62,527 nt of DNA. Source: Streptomyces sindenensis. Lineage in GTDB: Bacteria > Actinomycetota > Actinomycetes > Streptomycetales > Streptomycetaceae. The position numbers were made by a program, and so were the translations under genes. The DNA lies in the NCBI RefSeq assembly GCF_014649035.1, contig NZ_BMSG01000037.1, forward strand, positions 1-62,527, read 5' to 3'. A model generated the notes under the pieces. That model was not told where the DNA came from, made no database searches, and saw only the letters and a program-made list of their open reading frames with translations. Shown here in pieces: positions 25,512 through 33,234 of this stretch (positions within the stretch are counted from its first letter, which is position 1; every line of letters begins with the position of its first letter).

Positions 25512-28500
25512 TCAGCTCCTCTCCCTCGTCGTGGCCATCGGCAGGGGCGGGCGCGCGAGGAATCCGGAGACCCGGCGCACCCCCGGCCGATGCCCCTTGC
25601 CCGTGAAGTGCGCACCGGCCGCGCGGGCGGCTGCCCCGGCCTCCGGGTGCCGGCCCAGCGCGGCGAGCGTGTGCGCCCGGTCCAGCTCGGCCGTCGCCTG
25701 CACCAGCGGGGAATCGGTGAGCAGCGAGGCCCGCACCGCCTGCTCCGCCCACCCGGCCGCCTCCTCGGGCCGGTCCCGCGCCGTCAGCCGGGCCCGCAGC
25801 CCCGCCAGGTCCACCGCGTCCGCCCGGCTCAGCCCCGAAGCGTCGCCGACGCCCGCCAGCCGCTGGGCCGCCCGGTCCTCCCGGCCCTCGTCCAGCTCCA
25901 GGCGGGCCGCGTCCAGCGCCACCGCCGTCCGCATCCCGGCCGCCCCCGTGCGCCGGGCCGCCGCGTCCGCCCGGCCGAGCAGCTCCAGCGCGGCGGCACT
26001 CCGGCCGGACAGCGCCTCCACCGTCGCCCGGAACATCGGCAGGAAGACCTCCGCCTCGGCGAACCCCAGCTTCCCGGCCAGCCGCTCCGCCTCGGCCAGG
26101 CAGCCGTACGCGTCATCGGCCGCGTCCTGGAGCGCGTACAGCACCGCCAGAGGGCAGTTGAGCGTCACCCGCACCGTGGGGCGGCCCGCGCCGTGCGCCG
26201 CCAGCAGCGTCCGGCAGCGGATCACCGCGGCGGGCACCGGGACCGGCCCGCGCCACAGGGAGATGCCGATCGCGCCGAGCGCCCCGGCCCGCTCCGGCTC
26301 CGCACCGGACAGCACGGCGTGCTCCAGGGCCCGCGCCTGGTCCCGTTCGGCCTCCTCGTGCCGCCCGGACCGCTGGAACTGCTGGGCGAGCCGCAGATGG
26401 GCGCGCGCCCGGCCGACCGATTCCCCGGCCGCCTCGAAGACCGGGAGCACGGTACGGGCCACGGCGGCGGGGCCGGGCCCCGGTCCGCCCGGGTCCAGCA
26501 CCGCGAGTGCGAGGCGGGCGTGCGCGGCCTCCACCGGATCGGCCGCCCCGTCCCGTACCCGGCGCAGCAGTTCGGCGCCCTCCGCGGCGCGGCCGAGCGC
26601 CACCCGCACCTCGCCGAGCCGCCGGGTCGCCGCCGGGTCGCCGGGGCTGAGCTCCACCGCCCGCTCCAGCAGGCCGTGCGCCCAGTGCAGGTCGGACCGG
26701 GCGGCGGCCTGCGCCCCGGCCCGGCCCAGCGCGGCGGCGGCCCGGTCGCGCAGCCGGCGGGCCCGGTCGTCCAGCAGGCCCAGCTCCGCCCGATAGCGGT
26801 AGGCCCGCTCCAGATGGCCGCCGACCGCACCGTCGCCGCTGCGCAGCACGCTGGGCAACTCGGCGGCCCAGGCGTGGCGTTCGGCCTTGGCCCGCTTCGA
26901 CAGCGAGGCGTACGCGACCTCGTGCACCAGCCCGCTGCTGAACCGGTACGCCTCCGCCGCCCGGTCTCCCGGAGGGCCCGACTCGACCAGCCGCCGACGG
27001 CCCAGCGCCTCCAACGCCTCGTCCACCGACTGCCGTTGCGAGACGGCCCCGTGGCCCTCCGCGGCCCGTACGGACTGGTGCAGCCGGACCAGTTCCGGTG
27101 CGGTGAACTCCCGGCCGATCACGGCGGCCAGGTCCACCACGTCGCGCTCCGCCCGGGCCAGCGCACCGATCCGCGCGCCCAGCAGCGCCTGGAGCGTGGG
27201 CGGCAGCTCCTCGCCGGCCGCCCCGCCCCCGGCGTCCGTCCGGTCACCGACCAGGAGCTGTTCCAGGTAGAGCGGGTTGCCCCCGGCCCGCGCCAGGAGC
27301 AGATCGTTGCCGGGGGGCGTGTCCCCGGCGGGCCGGGAGGTGTCGAAGGGCCCGCCGTCCGGGGCGGCGAGAACGGCGGCGAGCCGGGCCGCCTCCTCGT
27401 ACGGCAATCCCGTCAGCTGGAGCAACGGGCCCGCACCTGCGGCTGGTTCGCCGTCCTCGCCGGGGCCGTCCGGCCGCCCGGCGCAGAGCACCAGAACGCC
27501 CGCGCACCCCGAGCCGTCCGTCAGCCGGTGCGCCGTGCGGACCAGCAGCGGGGCCGCCGCGTGCCAGTCGTCCAGCACCAGGACGACCGGGCGGACCCGG
27601 GCCATCCGCTCCAGGACCGTCGCCAGGGCCGCGCACATGTCCTCGAAGGGCGCGTTCGGCGTACCGTCACGCAGCAGCCCCCCGGACAGCAGAGCCATCG
27701 CGTCGTCGACCGCCAGCCCGTCGGCGGCCTCCTGCGCGTCCTTCGAGGGGCCCGCCGCGGCCAGCAGGGAACGCACCGCGTCGGCCAGCGGCGCGAGGGT
27801 GCCGTGGTCCCCGTAACTGCGGCACCGCCCGGCCCCGTACGCGAGCCCGCCGGAGGCCGACCGCGCCACCAGCCACTCCCGTACCAGCCGGGTCTTTCCG
27901 ATCCCGGCCTCCCCGGTGACCCGCAGCAGTCCGGCCGCGCCCTCGCGCACCGCCCGGTCCAGCGCGGCGTCCAGCGCCCGCCGCTCGGCGTCGCGCCCGA
28001 CGAACGGGACATCGAAGCGGCGCAGCAGCTCGGGGTCGTCCGCGCCCAGCGCGAGCAGCCGGTGGGCCTCGACGCTGTCCCGCTTGCCCTTGAGCCGCAG
28101 CGGCCCGGTCGGCTCGGCGCGCACCGTCGGACCGGCGGCGAGCAGGGTCCCGGGGCCGATCAGGATCTCGCCCCGGCCCGCGTTCTGCTCCAGCCGGGCG
28201 GCGATGTTCACGGTCTCCCCGGAGACCAGCGCCTGCCGGGCGGTCCGGTCCGAACCCGCCACCACCTGACCGGTGTTGACGCCGATCCGGATGGCCAGCT
28301 CGATGTCGAGGGCGGCGGCCAGCTCCTCGTTCAGCCGGGCGAGTGCCCGGCGCATCCCGAGCGCCGCCGCCAGCGCCCGGCGGGCGTCGTCGTCCCGCAC
28401 CACCGGGACGCCGAAGACGGCCATCACCGCGTCCCCGATGAACTTCTCCGGGGTGCCGCCCCGCGCCACGATCTCCGCGCTCATCGCCTCGAAGTACCGC

Positions 28501-28751
28501 AGGGTCACCGTGCGCAGCGTCTCCGGGTCGAGCACGCCGGACAGGGCCGTGGACCCGACGAGATCGCAGAACAGCACGGTCACCGGCTTGCGTTCGTCAC
28601 CGGGCGGGGGCGCGGCGGCGGCCGGCCCGGCCCCGGTGACCGCGACGGCGGTGGCGGCCGCGGCGGTTTCGGCGGTCGCGCACGGCGTCCCGCAGGACGA
28701 GCAGAACCGGGCCGTCGGCGGCAGGTCCTGCTGGCACGAGAGGCAGTTCAT
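25512..28751 (-). CDS. Zinc-ribbon / class III nucleotidyl cyclase / AAA-type ATPase sensor protein
   Basis: The protein has 1,079 residues from the ATG at 28751 (GAGAAGGA upstream). The zinc ribbon has CLSCQQ and FCSSCG (residues 3-21). The class III cyclase domain (about 54-225) has metal aspartates in FCDLVGST (Asp63) and KFIGDAVMAVFG (Asp107), plus the Asn/Arg pair in VNIAARLE. The usual Asp before VN is Glu (SGETVN). The ATPase has Walker A GEAGIGKTR (about 283) and Walker B VVLVLDDWH. An alpha-helical repeat tail completes a signalling architecture common in actinomycetes. It probably makes cAMP or cGMP and responds to protein partners. It leads the subtilase and GAF genes. Confidence 0.88.
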   Translation of the reverse strand: MNCLSCQQDLPPTARFCSSCGTPCATAETAAAATAVAVTGAGPAAAAPPPGDERKPVTVLFCDLVGSTALSGVLDPETLRTVTLRYFEAMSAEIVARGGTPEKFIGDAVMAVFGVPVVRDDDARRALAAALGMRRALARLNEELAAALDIELAIRIGVNTGQVVAGSDRTARQALVSGETVNIAARLEQNAGRGEILIGPGTLLAAGPTVRAEPTGPLRLKGKRDSVEAHRLLALGADDPELLRRFDVPFVGRDAERRALDAALDRAVREGAAGLLRVTGEAGIGKTRLVREWLVARSASGGLAYGAGRCRSYGDHGTLAPLADAVRSLLAAAGPSKDAQEAADGLAVDDAMALLSGGLLRDGTPNAPFEDMCAALATVLERMARVRPVVLVLDDWHAAAPLLVRTAHRLTDGSGCAGVLVLCAGRPDGPGEDGEPAAGAGPLLQLTGLPYEEAARLAAVLAAPDGGPFDTSRPAGDTPPGNDLLLARAGGNPLYLEQLLVGDRTDAGGGAAGEELPPTLQALLGARIGALARAERDVVDLAAVIGREFTAPELVRLHQSVRAAEGHGAVSQRQSVDEALEALGRRRLVESGPPGDRAAEAYRFSSGLVHEVAYASLSKRAKAERHAWAAELPSVLRSGDGAVGGHLERAYRYRAELGLLDDRARRLRDRAAAALGRAGAQAAARSDLHWAHGLLERAVELSPGDPAATRRLGEVRVALGRAAEGAELLRRVRDGAADPVEAAHARLALAVLDPGGPGPGPAAVARTVLPVFEAAGESVGRARAHLRLAQQFQRSGRHEEAERDQARALEHAVLSGAEPERAGALGAIGISLWRGPVPVPAAVIRCRTLLAAHGAGRPTVRVTLNCPLAVLYALQDAADDAYGCLAEAERLAGKLGFAEAEVFLPMFRATVEALSGRSAAALELLGRADAAARRTGAAGMRTAVALDAARLELDEGREDRAAQRLAGVGDASGLSRADAVDLAGLRARLTARDRPEEAAGWAEQAVRASLLTDSPLVQATAELDRAHTLAALGRHPEAGAAARAAGAHFTGKGHRPGVRRVSGFLARPPLPMATTRERS

Positions 28752-28799
28752 CAGGGGTCCTTCTCTCCGGGACATCGGGCTCTCCGGACGGTCGGGCGG

Positions 28800-28840
28800 G
28801 TACGGGCCCGGCGGCGGTGATCGCGGTGCCGGGCCCGTAC
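28800..28840 (-). terminator. Strong hairpin after the 72-residue peptide gene
   Basis: GTACGGGCCCGGC at 28800-28812 is a perfect 13-bp inverted repeat with 28828-28840 around 15 bases. It begins 32 bases past the peptide stop codon and lies before the cyclase gene. It may terminate, partly read through or stabilise the upstream message so that the peptide is made in excess. Confidence 0.6.
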
Positions 28841-28872
28841 CGCCGTCCGGCCGGAACCGGGTCGGGCCGGGG

Positions 28873-29091
28873 TCAGAACAGCGCGCCCCCGGCGATCTCG
28901 CCGTGCGCCTGGACCTCCGGTCCCACGGCGTCCAGCCTGCTCTTCACGTCGAGCAGCAGCGCCAGTTCCTCCGGCGTCAGACCGCTCAGCACCTCGCGCT
29001 GCTCCTCGGTGAGCAGGTCGACGGGGAAGCCCGCCTCGTACAACGCATCGGGCAGCGGCGCCCGTCCGCCGTTCTCGGATGGTCCGGTCAT
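28873..29091 (-). CDS. 72-residue peptide, candidate RiPP precursor or partner of the radical-SAM enzyme
   Basis: The middle is helical and leader-like (YEAGFPVDLLTEEQREVLSG, LTPEELALLLDVKSRLDAV), and the end is short and Gly/Ala-rich (HGEIAGGALF). There is no cysteine. The helical part resembles, from memory, the domain NCBI calls aroma-sacti cluster domain, found beside radical-SAM genes. The ATG overlaps the stop of the diiron-enzyme gene (ATGA), which in turn overlaps the radical-SAM gene, so all three are translated together. A strong hairpin follows. It is either a substrate with a C-terminal core or a recognition/chaperone peptide. I favour substrate. Confidence 0.7.
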   Translation of the reverse strand: MTGPSENGGRAPLPDALYEAGFPVDLLTEEQREVLSGLTPEELALLLDVKSRLDAVGPEVQAHGEIAGGALF

Positions 29092-29813
29092 GGTGTGACT
29101 CCCATCGGTGAGACAGGTCCGGCTCCCCGCGGCGACGGCGCCGGCGCGGAGCGCCCGAGCCGGACGAACAGCCGGGTGAGCGCGTCGAGGGAGTGCAGGG
29201 CACTGACCGCCACGGCCGCTTCCCGGTCCCGGCCGAGCGGCAGCCGGTCCAGCAGCGCGTAGAGCTCGTCCAGGTGCTCCGTGTCGAGCACCGAGTGCTC
29301 CCGTACGGTCCGCAGGGCGGCGGCGGGCAGCCCGGTGCGCCGGGCGATGTGGCCGGTCAGGCCGGGGGCGGGCGCGTAGCCCTCCAGCACGGCGATGTAG
29401 CCGAGCAGGGCCACCGGATGGTGGTGCTCGATCCAGTAGTACTGGGACCCGACGAGCGAGGCGACCAGGGGAGAGGGCAGCGGGCCGAGCGCGTCCTCGG
29501 GCGTCCCGCCCGCCGCCCGGAGGTCCTCCAGCAGCCAGGCGTCGTGGCCCTTCTCCTCCCGGATGTGCTCCGCCAGGTACGCGGCGAGCGGCGGCGCGAG
29601 CGGATCACCGGAGGCGGCCCGGGCGCGGAGGCGGTCGAGGGCCAGCTCCATCAGCGGGACGGAGGCCCGGACGACGGCGTGCATGGCGCACAGATACGAC
29701 CGGTAGCGCGGCAACAGCCCCTCGGCGCTCCACAGGTGGTGCGTCGCGCCACGGAACTCCGGCTCCAGCAGCAGCAGTTTGGTCCGCAGCCGGGCGGAGG
29801 CGCCGGTGCTCAT
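29088..29813 (-). CDS. Haem-oxygenase-like diiron redox enzyme (HDO/TenA-PqqC fold)
   Basis: The protein has 241 residues. The helical core carries the spaced carboxylate and histidine ligands of iron-containing redox enzymes: HIREEKGHD (83-91), IAVLEGYAP (Glu144), REHSVLDTEHLDE (172-184) and the aromatic YYWIEHHHP segment. Known members oxidise, cleave or dehydrogenate amino-acid-like substrates using oxygen. Both ends overlap neighbours by ATGA, so it is co-produced with the radical-SAM protein and the 72-residue peptide. A role as a second tailoring enzyme on a peptide is inferred from this coupling. Confidence 0.82.
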   Translation of the reverse strand: MSTGASARLRTKLLLLEPEFRGATHHLWSAEGLLPRYRSYLCAMHAVVRASVPLMELALDRLRARAASGDPLAPPLAAYLAEHIREEKGHDAWLLEDLRAAGGTPEDALGPLPSPLVASLVGSQYYWIEHHHPVALLGYIAVLEGYAPAPGLTGHIARRTGLPAAALRTVREHSVLDTEHLDELYALLDRLPLGRDREAAVAVSALHSLDALTRLFVRLGRSAPAPSPRGAGPVSPMGVTP

Positions 29814-30958
29814 CGGATGTCCCGTCCGTCGGTACCCGGCCGGGCCGGCTCGCCCGTGACGACCAGCGGCGCGTACTCCGCGCAGCCGTGGCGGCGCACG
29901 ACGCCCTGGGCCCCCTCCCGGGAGCCCCGCATCGCGGCCGTCAGGTCCAGCAGCGCCCCGGCCGCCCCGCCCGCCACCGACCGTGCCCCGGCGGCCACCG
30001 CCTCGTCGCCGCCCAGCGCCCGGCAGCCGTCGCAGTAGGAGCCCGGCCGGGGACCGGAACCGAACCGGGCGGCCAGATGCGCGGGCCCGACCGTGCGGAG
30101 CATGCGCAGCATCGGGGATTCCAGCGCTCTGCGGCGTACGGTCGCCCAGTCGTCCTCGGCGATGTGGCCGAGGTCCAGATGGGCGGGGGCGGGCCGGCGG
30201 TCCACGGTGTCCTGGTTGCAGCAGGCCAGCACCCGGCCGTCGAAGGCGACCACCGGCCAGGCGGCCATCGAGCAGGGGGACGCCGCGGCGGGGTCGGGGC
30301 CGGTGCGGGTGGCCCGCGCCCAGGAAGCGGCCCGGCCGAACGGCCGCACCTCGTTGACCAGGCACGGCACTTGGCCGCCGAACTCCTCCTCCACCGCCCG
30401 GGTGAGGTCGGCGAGATACGGGTCCGAGCCGCCCGTCCCGGTGAGGTGGAGGCTCACGGCCACGCCCTCCTCCCGGACGAGATGCAGGGCGCGGAACACG
30501 TCGGCCCGCGACACCTCGCGTTCGTGGTGGACGTCGAGCGAGGCCGAGAAATGGTCGACCGAGCGGATGGCGCGCAGGATGGCGGGCGGAATCGATCTGC
30601 GCCGCCCGAATCGGGCAGTCCCGCTCCGGCCGGCCGGAAGGGCTCCGCTCCGGGCGAAGAACATGCCGCTCAGCAGTGCCGTACGGGACCCGGCGCTCCG
30701 CGCCAGGGTGCTCAGCCGCTCGGCGAGCGCGGGCAGGAGCAGCGGCTCCCCGCCGGTGAGCATGACCACGTCCGGTCGGTTCTCCGCGGTGAACGAGCCC
30801 ACGAACCGCTCCAGTTGACGGCCGTCCGGCTCCTGGCGGGTGGACAGGCCGGACCCGGTCGAGCAGTGCGCGCAGCTCAGCGGGCAGCGCCGGGTGAGAC
30901 CGAGCAGCAGTCCTGCGGCGGGGAAGGGCCGCCGTGCGACGAGTTCGGCGAGTTCCAT
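29810..30958 (-). CDS. Radical-SAM peptide-modifying enzyme with SPASM-like C-terminus
   Basis: The protein has 382 residues from the ATG at 30958 with an AAGGAGG site; an upstream in-frame ATG at 31144 lacks support. The cluster motif CxxxCxxC is CPLSCAHC (Cys25, 29, 32), followed by the GGE motif in MLTGGEPLLLP. The barrel continues to about 250. The C-terminal third has extra cysteines in CSMAAWP, LACCNQ and YCDGC, resembling SPASM/twitch auxiliary cluster ligands. Such enzymes install C-C or thioether crosslinks, or epimerise, in ribosomal peptides. It is divergent from two lanthipeptide precursor genes and coupled to a peptide gene, giving two candidate substrates. Confidence 0.87.
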   Translation of the reverse strand: MELAELVARRPFPAAGLLLGLTRRCPLSCAHCSTGSGLSTRQEPDGRQLERFVGSFTAENRPDVVMLTGGEPLLLPALAERLSTLARSAGSRTALLSGMFFARSGALPAGRSGTARFGRRRSIPPAILRAIRSVDHFSASLDVHHEREVSRADVFRALHLVREEGVAVSLHLTGTGGSDPYLADLTRAVEEEFGGQVPCLVNEVRPFGRAASWARATRTGPDPAAASPCSMAAWPVVAFDGRVLACCNQDTVDRRPAPAHLDLGHIAEDDWATVRRRALESPMLRMLRTVGPAHLAARFGSGPRPGSYCDGCRALGGDEAVAAGARSVAGGAAGALLDLTAAMRGSREGAQGVVRRHGCAEYAPLVVTGEPARPGTDGRDIR

Positions 30959-31278
30959 GCGGGCCGCCTCCTTCGGGGCCGGGGCGCGTCGGGCGCGTAC
31001 CCAGGCTGTCGGCCACCGGTTCGAGGACGGTCCGAAGACGCTTCGGCAGCGGTATGAGCGCAGGTCGGCACGGGCTCCCGGGACGTCGGCCCACCCCGCC
31101 GGGGGCGCTCCCGCCGCCACGAGCTGGGGCCAAACCGGAGCCATACCGGCGGCGAAGCGATCGCCAGGCCCGGCTTCCTAACTTTCTCGGCAACGGCAGG
31201 CACCGGCCCGCCGCACCGGACACCGGAGGAATCCCCCGGGCGTTCCGGTCCCGCAGTGACGAGTGGATGGAGATCAGC
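30959..31278. promoter_or_regulatory. Divergent intergenic region between the radical-SAM operon and the lanthipeptide precursors
   Basis: These 320 bases hold the ribosome sites of both flanking genes and no convincing gene. Divergent promoters must lie here. One AT-richer patch (about 31170-31190, CTTCCTAACTTTCTCGG) is the best promoter candidate, but I cannot define -35 and -10 boxes. Confidence 0.45.
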
Positions 31279-31613
31279 ATGTCCGAGAACACGAAGCCGG
31301 CCGGCGACGAGACCAACGAGACCCCCGAGGTCGAGGCGCACTCCGTGCTGGACCTTCAGGAGACGTCCGTCAACGCCGACCGCGACATCATCGCGCCGCC
31401 CGGCAACTGCATCAGCGTGCTCAGCGTCGTCGAGAACTGATCTCGCCCGCCGCGCACCGCTTTCCCGTCACACCGCGTTCCGCACACCGCATTCCGCCTA
31501 TCCCGTGGATGGAGATCAGCATGTCCGAGAACACGAAGCCGGCCGGCGACGAGACCAACGAGACCCCCGAGGTCGAGGCGCACTCCGTCCTGGACCTCCA
31601 GGAGACGTCCGTC
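31263..31613. repeat. 109-bp direct duplication spanning leader-peptide codons
   Basis: Positions 31263-31371 and 31505-31613 match with two mismatches, covering the ribosome site and the first 31 codons of both lanthipeptide precursor genes. It records a recent tandem duplication. Confidence 0.9.
31279..31440 (+). CDS. Class III lanthipeptide precursor, copy 1
   Basis: The peptide has 53 residues. I chose the ATG at 31279 because GGAGATCAGC gives a good ribosome site; the ATG at 31267 overlaps that site. The acidic leader ends in the HSVLDLQ segment, whose LDLQ matches the recognition motif of class III precursors. The probable core runs from ETSV to the end and contains Thr, Ser, then GNCISVLSVVEN. 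Its only cysteine precedes two serines (C-x-S-x-x-S), unlike the usual labionin order S-x-x-S-x-x-x-C. The upstream Thr/Ser pair offers a larger ring instead. It is the substrate of the LanKC encoded downstream. Confidence 0.85.
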   Translation: MSENTKPAGDETNETPEVEAHSVLDLQETSVNADRDIIAPPGNCISVLSVVEN

Positions 31614-31679
31614 CAGGGCGGCGACACGACCGACGGCAACTGCATCAGCGTGCTGAGCGTCGTCGAGCAGCAGCGCTGA
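31521..31679 (+). CDS. Class III lanthipeptide precursor, copy 2
   Basis: The peptide has 52 residues, with a ribosome site and leader identical to copy 1 through residue 31 (ending ETSV). The middle differs (QGGDTTDG, adding two threonines and losing the Pro pair), while the segment NCISVLSVVE is kept before a new QQR end. Conservation of both core ends with a changed middle suggests selection on the Thr/Ser and Cys-Ser-Ser residues. A hairpin follows 90 bases after the stop. It probably yields a two-component or congener product with copy 1. Confidence 0.85.
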   Translation: MSENTKPAGDETNETPEVEAHSVLDLQETSVQGGDTTDGNCISVLSVVEQQR

Positions 31680-31769
31680 ACGCAGCGCTGATCCCACCGG
31701 GCCGCGCGCCGCGGCGGGCCGAGGCCGAGACCTCGCCCCCGCGGCGCCCGGCCGGCGGCCGGGCGGTAC

Positions 31770-31801
31770 GGGGCGGCTCCGCGAACCACGGGAGCCGCCC
31801 C
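31770..31801 (+). terminator. Hairpin between the precursors and the exporter gene
   Basis: GGGGCGGCTCC at 31770-31780 pairs perfectly with 31791-31801 (11 bp, 10-base loop). Its position is typical of attenuating hairpins that keep precursor mRNA in excess over the biosynthetic genes downstream. Confidence 0.6.
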
Positions 31802-31854
31802 GCCGCGCTTGTCCCTCGTCCCACGTCCGTATGCCGATCTCCGGGAGCCTGCCG

Positions 31855-33222
31855 ATGGCCACGCCCCTCCGCTCCAACCGGGACTTCCGGCTGCTCTGGA
31901 TGAGCGGCCTGTTCGCCGTTCTGGGCAGTCAGATGAGCGCCCTCGCGCTGCCCCTGCTCATCCTCAAGGAGACCGGCTCCGCCGTGCAGGCCGGCACCGT
32001 GGGGACCGTCTCCGTCTGCGCCGTGCTGATCACGATGCTCCCCGGCGGGGTCGTGGCCGACCGGGTCGAACGCCGTCGGCTGATGCGCCTGTGCGACGTG
32101 GGAAGCCTGCTCGCGGTCACCGCCCTGACCGTCGCCGTGTGGAACGGCCACGCCCCCATGGTGCTCGTCCTGCTGGTCGCCACCGCCGGAGCCGTCCTCA
32201 ACAGCGTTTACGCCCCCGCCGCCTTCGGTCTGCTGCGCGCGGTCGTGCCGCCGGACCAGATGGGCCAGGCGACCGCCCGGCTCCAGGCGCGTACCGCGAC
32301 GGTCCGTCTGGTCGGCCCGCTCGTCGGCGGGGCCCTCTTCGGCATCCACGAGGCGCTGCCCTTCACCGCCCAGTTCCTCGGCCTGTTCCTGTCGACCGTC
32401 TGTGTGGCCCTCGTCCGCACCCGCTCGGCCGCCCGCAAGAAGGCCGGGTCGGTCCTCAGCCGCGACGAGCTCACCGCCGGACTCGGCTTCCTCTGGCAAC
32501 TGCCCTATCTCCGAACCGTGTTGCTGGTCTTCGGTCTCGGAATGAACTTCGCGTTCGGGGCCCTCACCTTCACCGCGCTCGCCGTCTTCTCCGAGGGCGG
32601 CCGCTCCGGGCTCGGCGGCGGCTTCGTCATCACCTGCGTCTCGGCGGGCGCGCTGGTGGGTGCGCTGCTCGCGCCCCGGCTCTCGCCCGACCGGCACATC
32701 CGGGCCCTCCTGGTCATCACCTGCTGGAGCTGCGTGCTGACGGCCGGGGTGCTGGCCTGGCTCAGCAGCCCGCTGGTGGCGGGGCTGCTCTGCGCGGTGT
32801 GCATGTGCCTGTCGACGGTCGCCAGCATCGGCTTCCTGTCGACCCTGCTGGTCGTCACCCCCGAGGACCGGGTCGGCCGGGTGCAGAGCGCCGCCTCCTT
32901 CCTGTCCTCGATCGTCCAGCCGTTCGGCCCGCTCGCGGGCGGCGCGCTGCTGACCGCGTTCGGCCCGCGCAACGCCTTCGGCGTGGTCGGCGCGGTGCTG
33001 GCCGTCTCGGCGGCGGTCATGACGCTCGCCCCCTCCGTACGGTCCGGGGCCGTCCCGCCGCCCGCAGGCCCCGCCGCCCCGGACGACGACGAAGCCGGCG
33101 CCCCCGGCCCGCACACGGCCGTGCCGCATCCCGCCCCTGGCGCCGCCGCCCCTGACGCCCCCGGCCCGCGCGAGGCCGCGCCCCGCCCCGTCCCCGACGC
33201 CGCCGGTCCCGGCGCACTCTGA
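31855..33222 (+). CDS. MFS transporter, probable lanthipeptide exporter
   Basis: The protein has 455 residues from the ATG at 31855 (GGGAG upstream); an ATG at 31831 is less well supported. About twelve hydrophobic segments of an MFS_3-type transporter are visible, beginning NRDFRLLWMSGLFAVLGSQMS and with the loop motif VVADRVERRRLM. A long Pro/Ala-rich cytoplasmic tail follows residue 400. It lies between the precursors and the LanKC gene, which starts 13 bases later. Class III loci often use ABC exporters, so an MFS protein is a modest variation. It could also confer self-resistance. Confidence 0.85.
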   Translation: MATPLRSNRDFRLLWMSGLFAVLGSQMSALALPLLILKETGSAVQAGTVGTVSVCAVLITMLPGGVVADRVERRRLMRLCDVGSLLAVTALTVAVWNGHAPMVLVLLVATAGAVLNSVYAPAAFGLLRAVVPPDQMGQATARLQARTATVRLVGPLVGGALFGIHEALPFTAQFLGLFLSTVCVALVRTRSAARKKAGSVLSRDELTAGLGFLWQLPYLRTVLLVFGLGMNFAFGALTFTALAVFSEGGRSGLGGGFVITCVSAGALVGALLAPRLSPDRHIRALLVITCWSCVLTAGVLAWLSSPLVAGLLCAVCMCLSTVASIGFLSTLLVVTPEDRVGRVQSAASFLSSIVQPFGPLAGGALLTAFGPRNAFGVVGAVLAVSAAVMTLAPSVRSGAVPPPAGPAAPDDDEAGAPGPHTAVPHPAPGAAAPDAPGPREAAPRPVPDAAGPGAL

Positions 33223-33234
33223 GGAGGTACTGCC

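Noticed and set aside
24624..28820. Open plus-strand frame of about 1,400 codons opposite the subtilase and cyclase genes
   Set aside because: Antisense shadow; the minus-strand genes show catalytic motifs.
31267..31440. Start of the class III precursor at the ATG at 31267
   Set aside because: That ATG lies within the GGAGATCAGC ribosome site of the ATG at 31279. The same arrangement is duplicated in copy 2.
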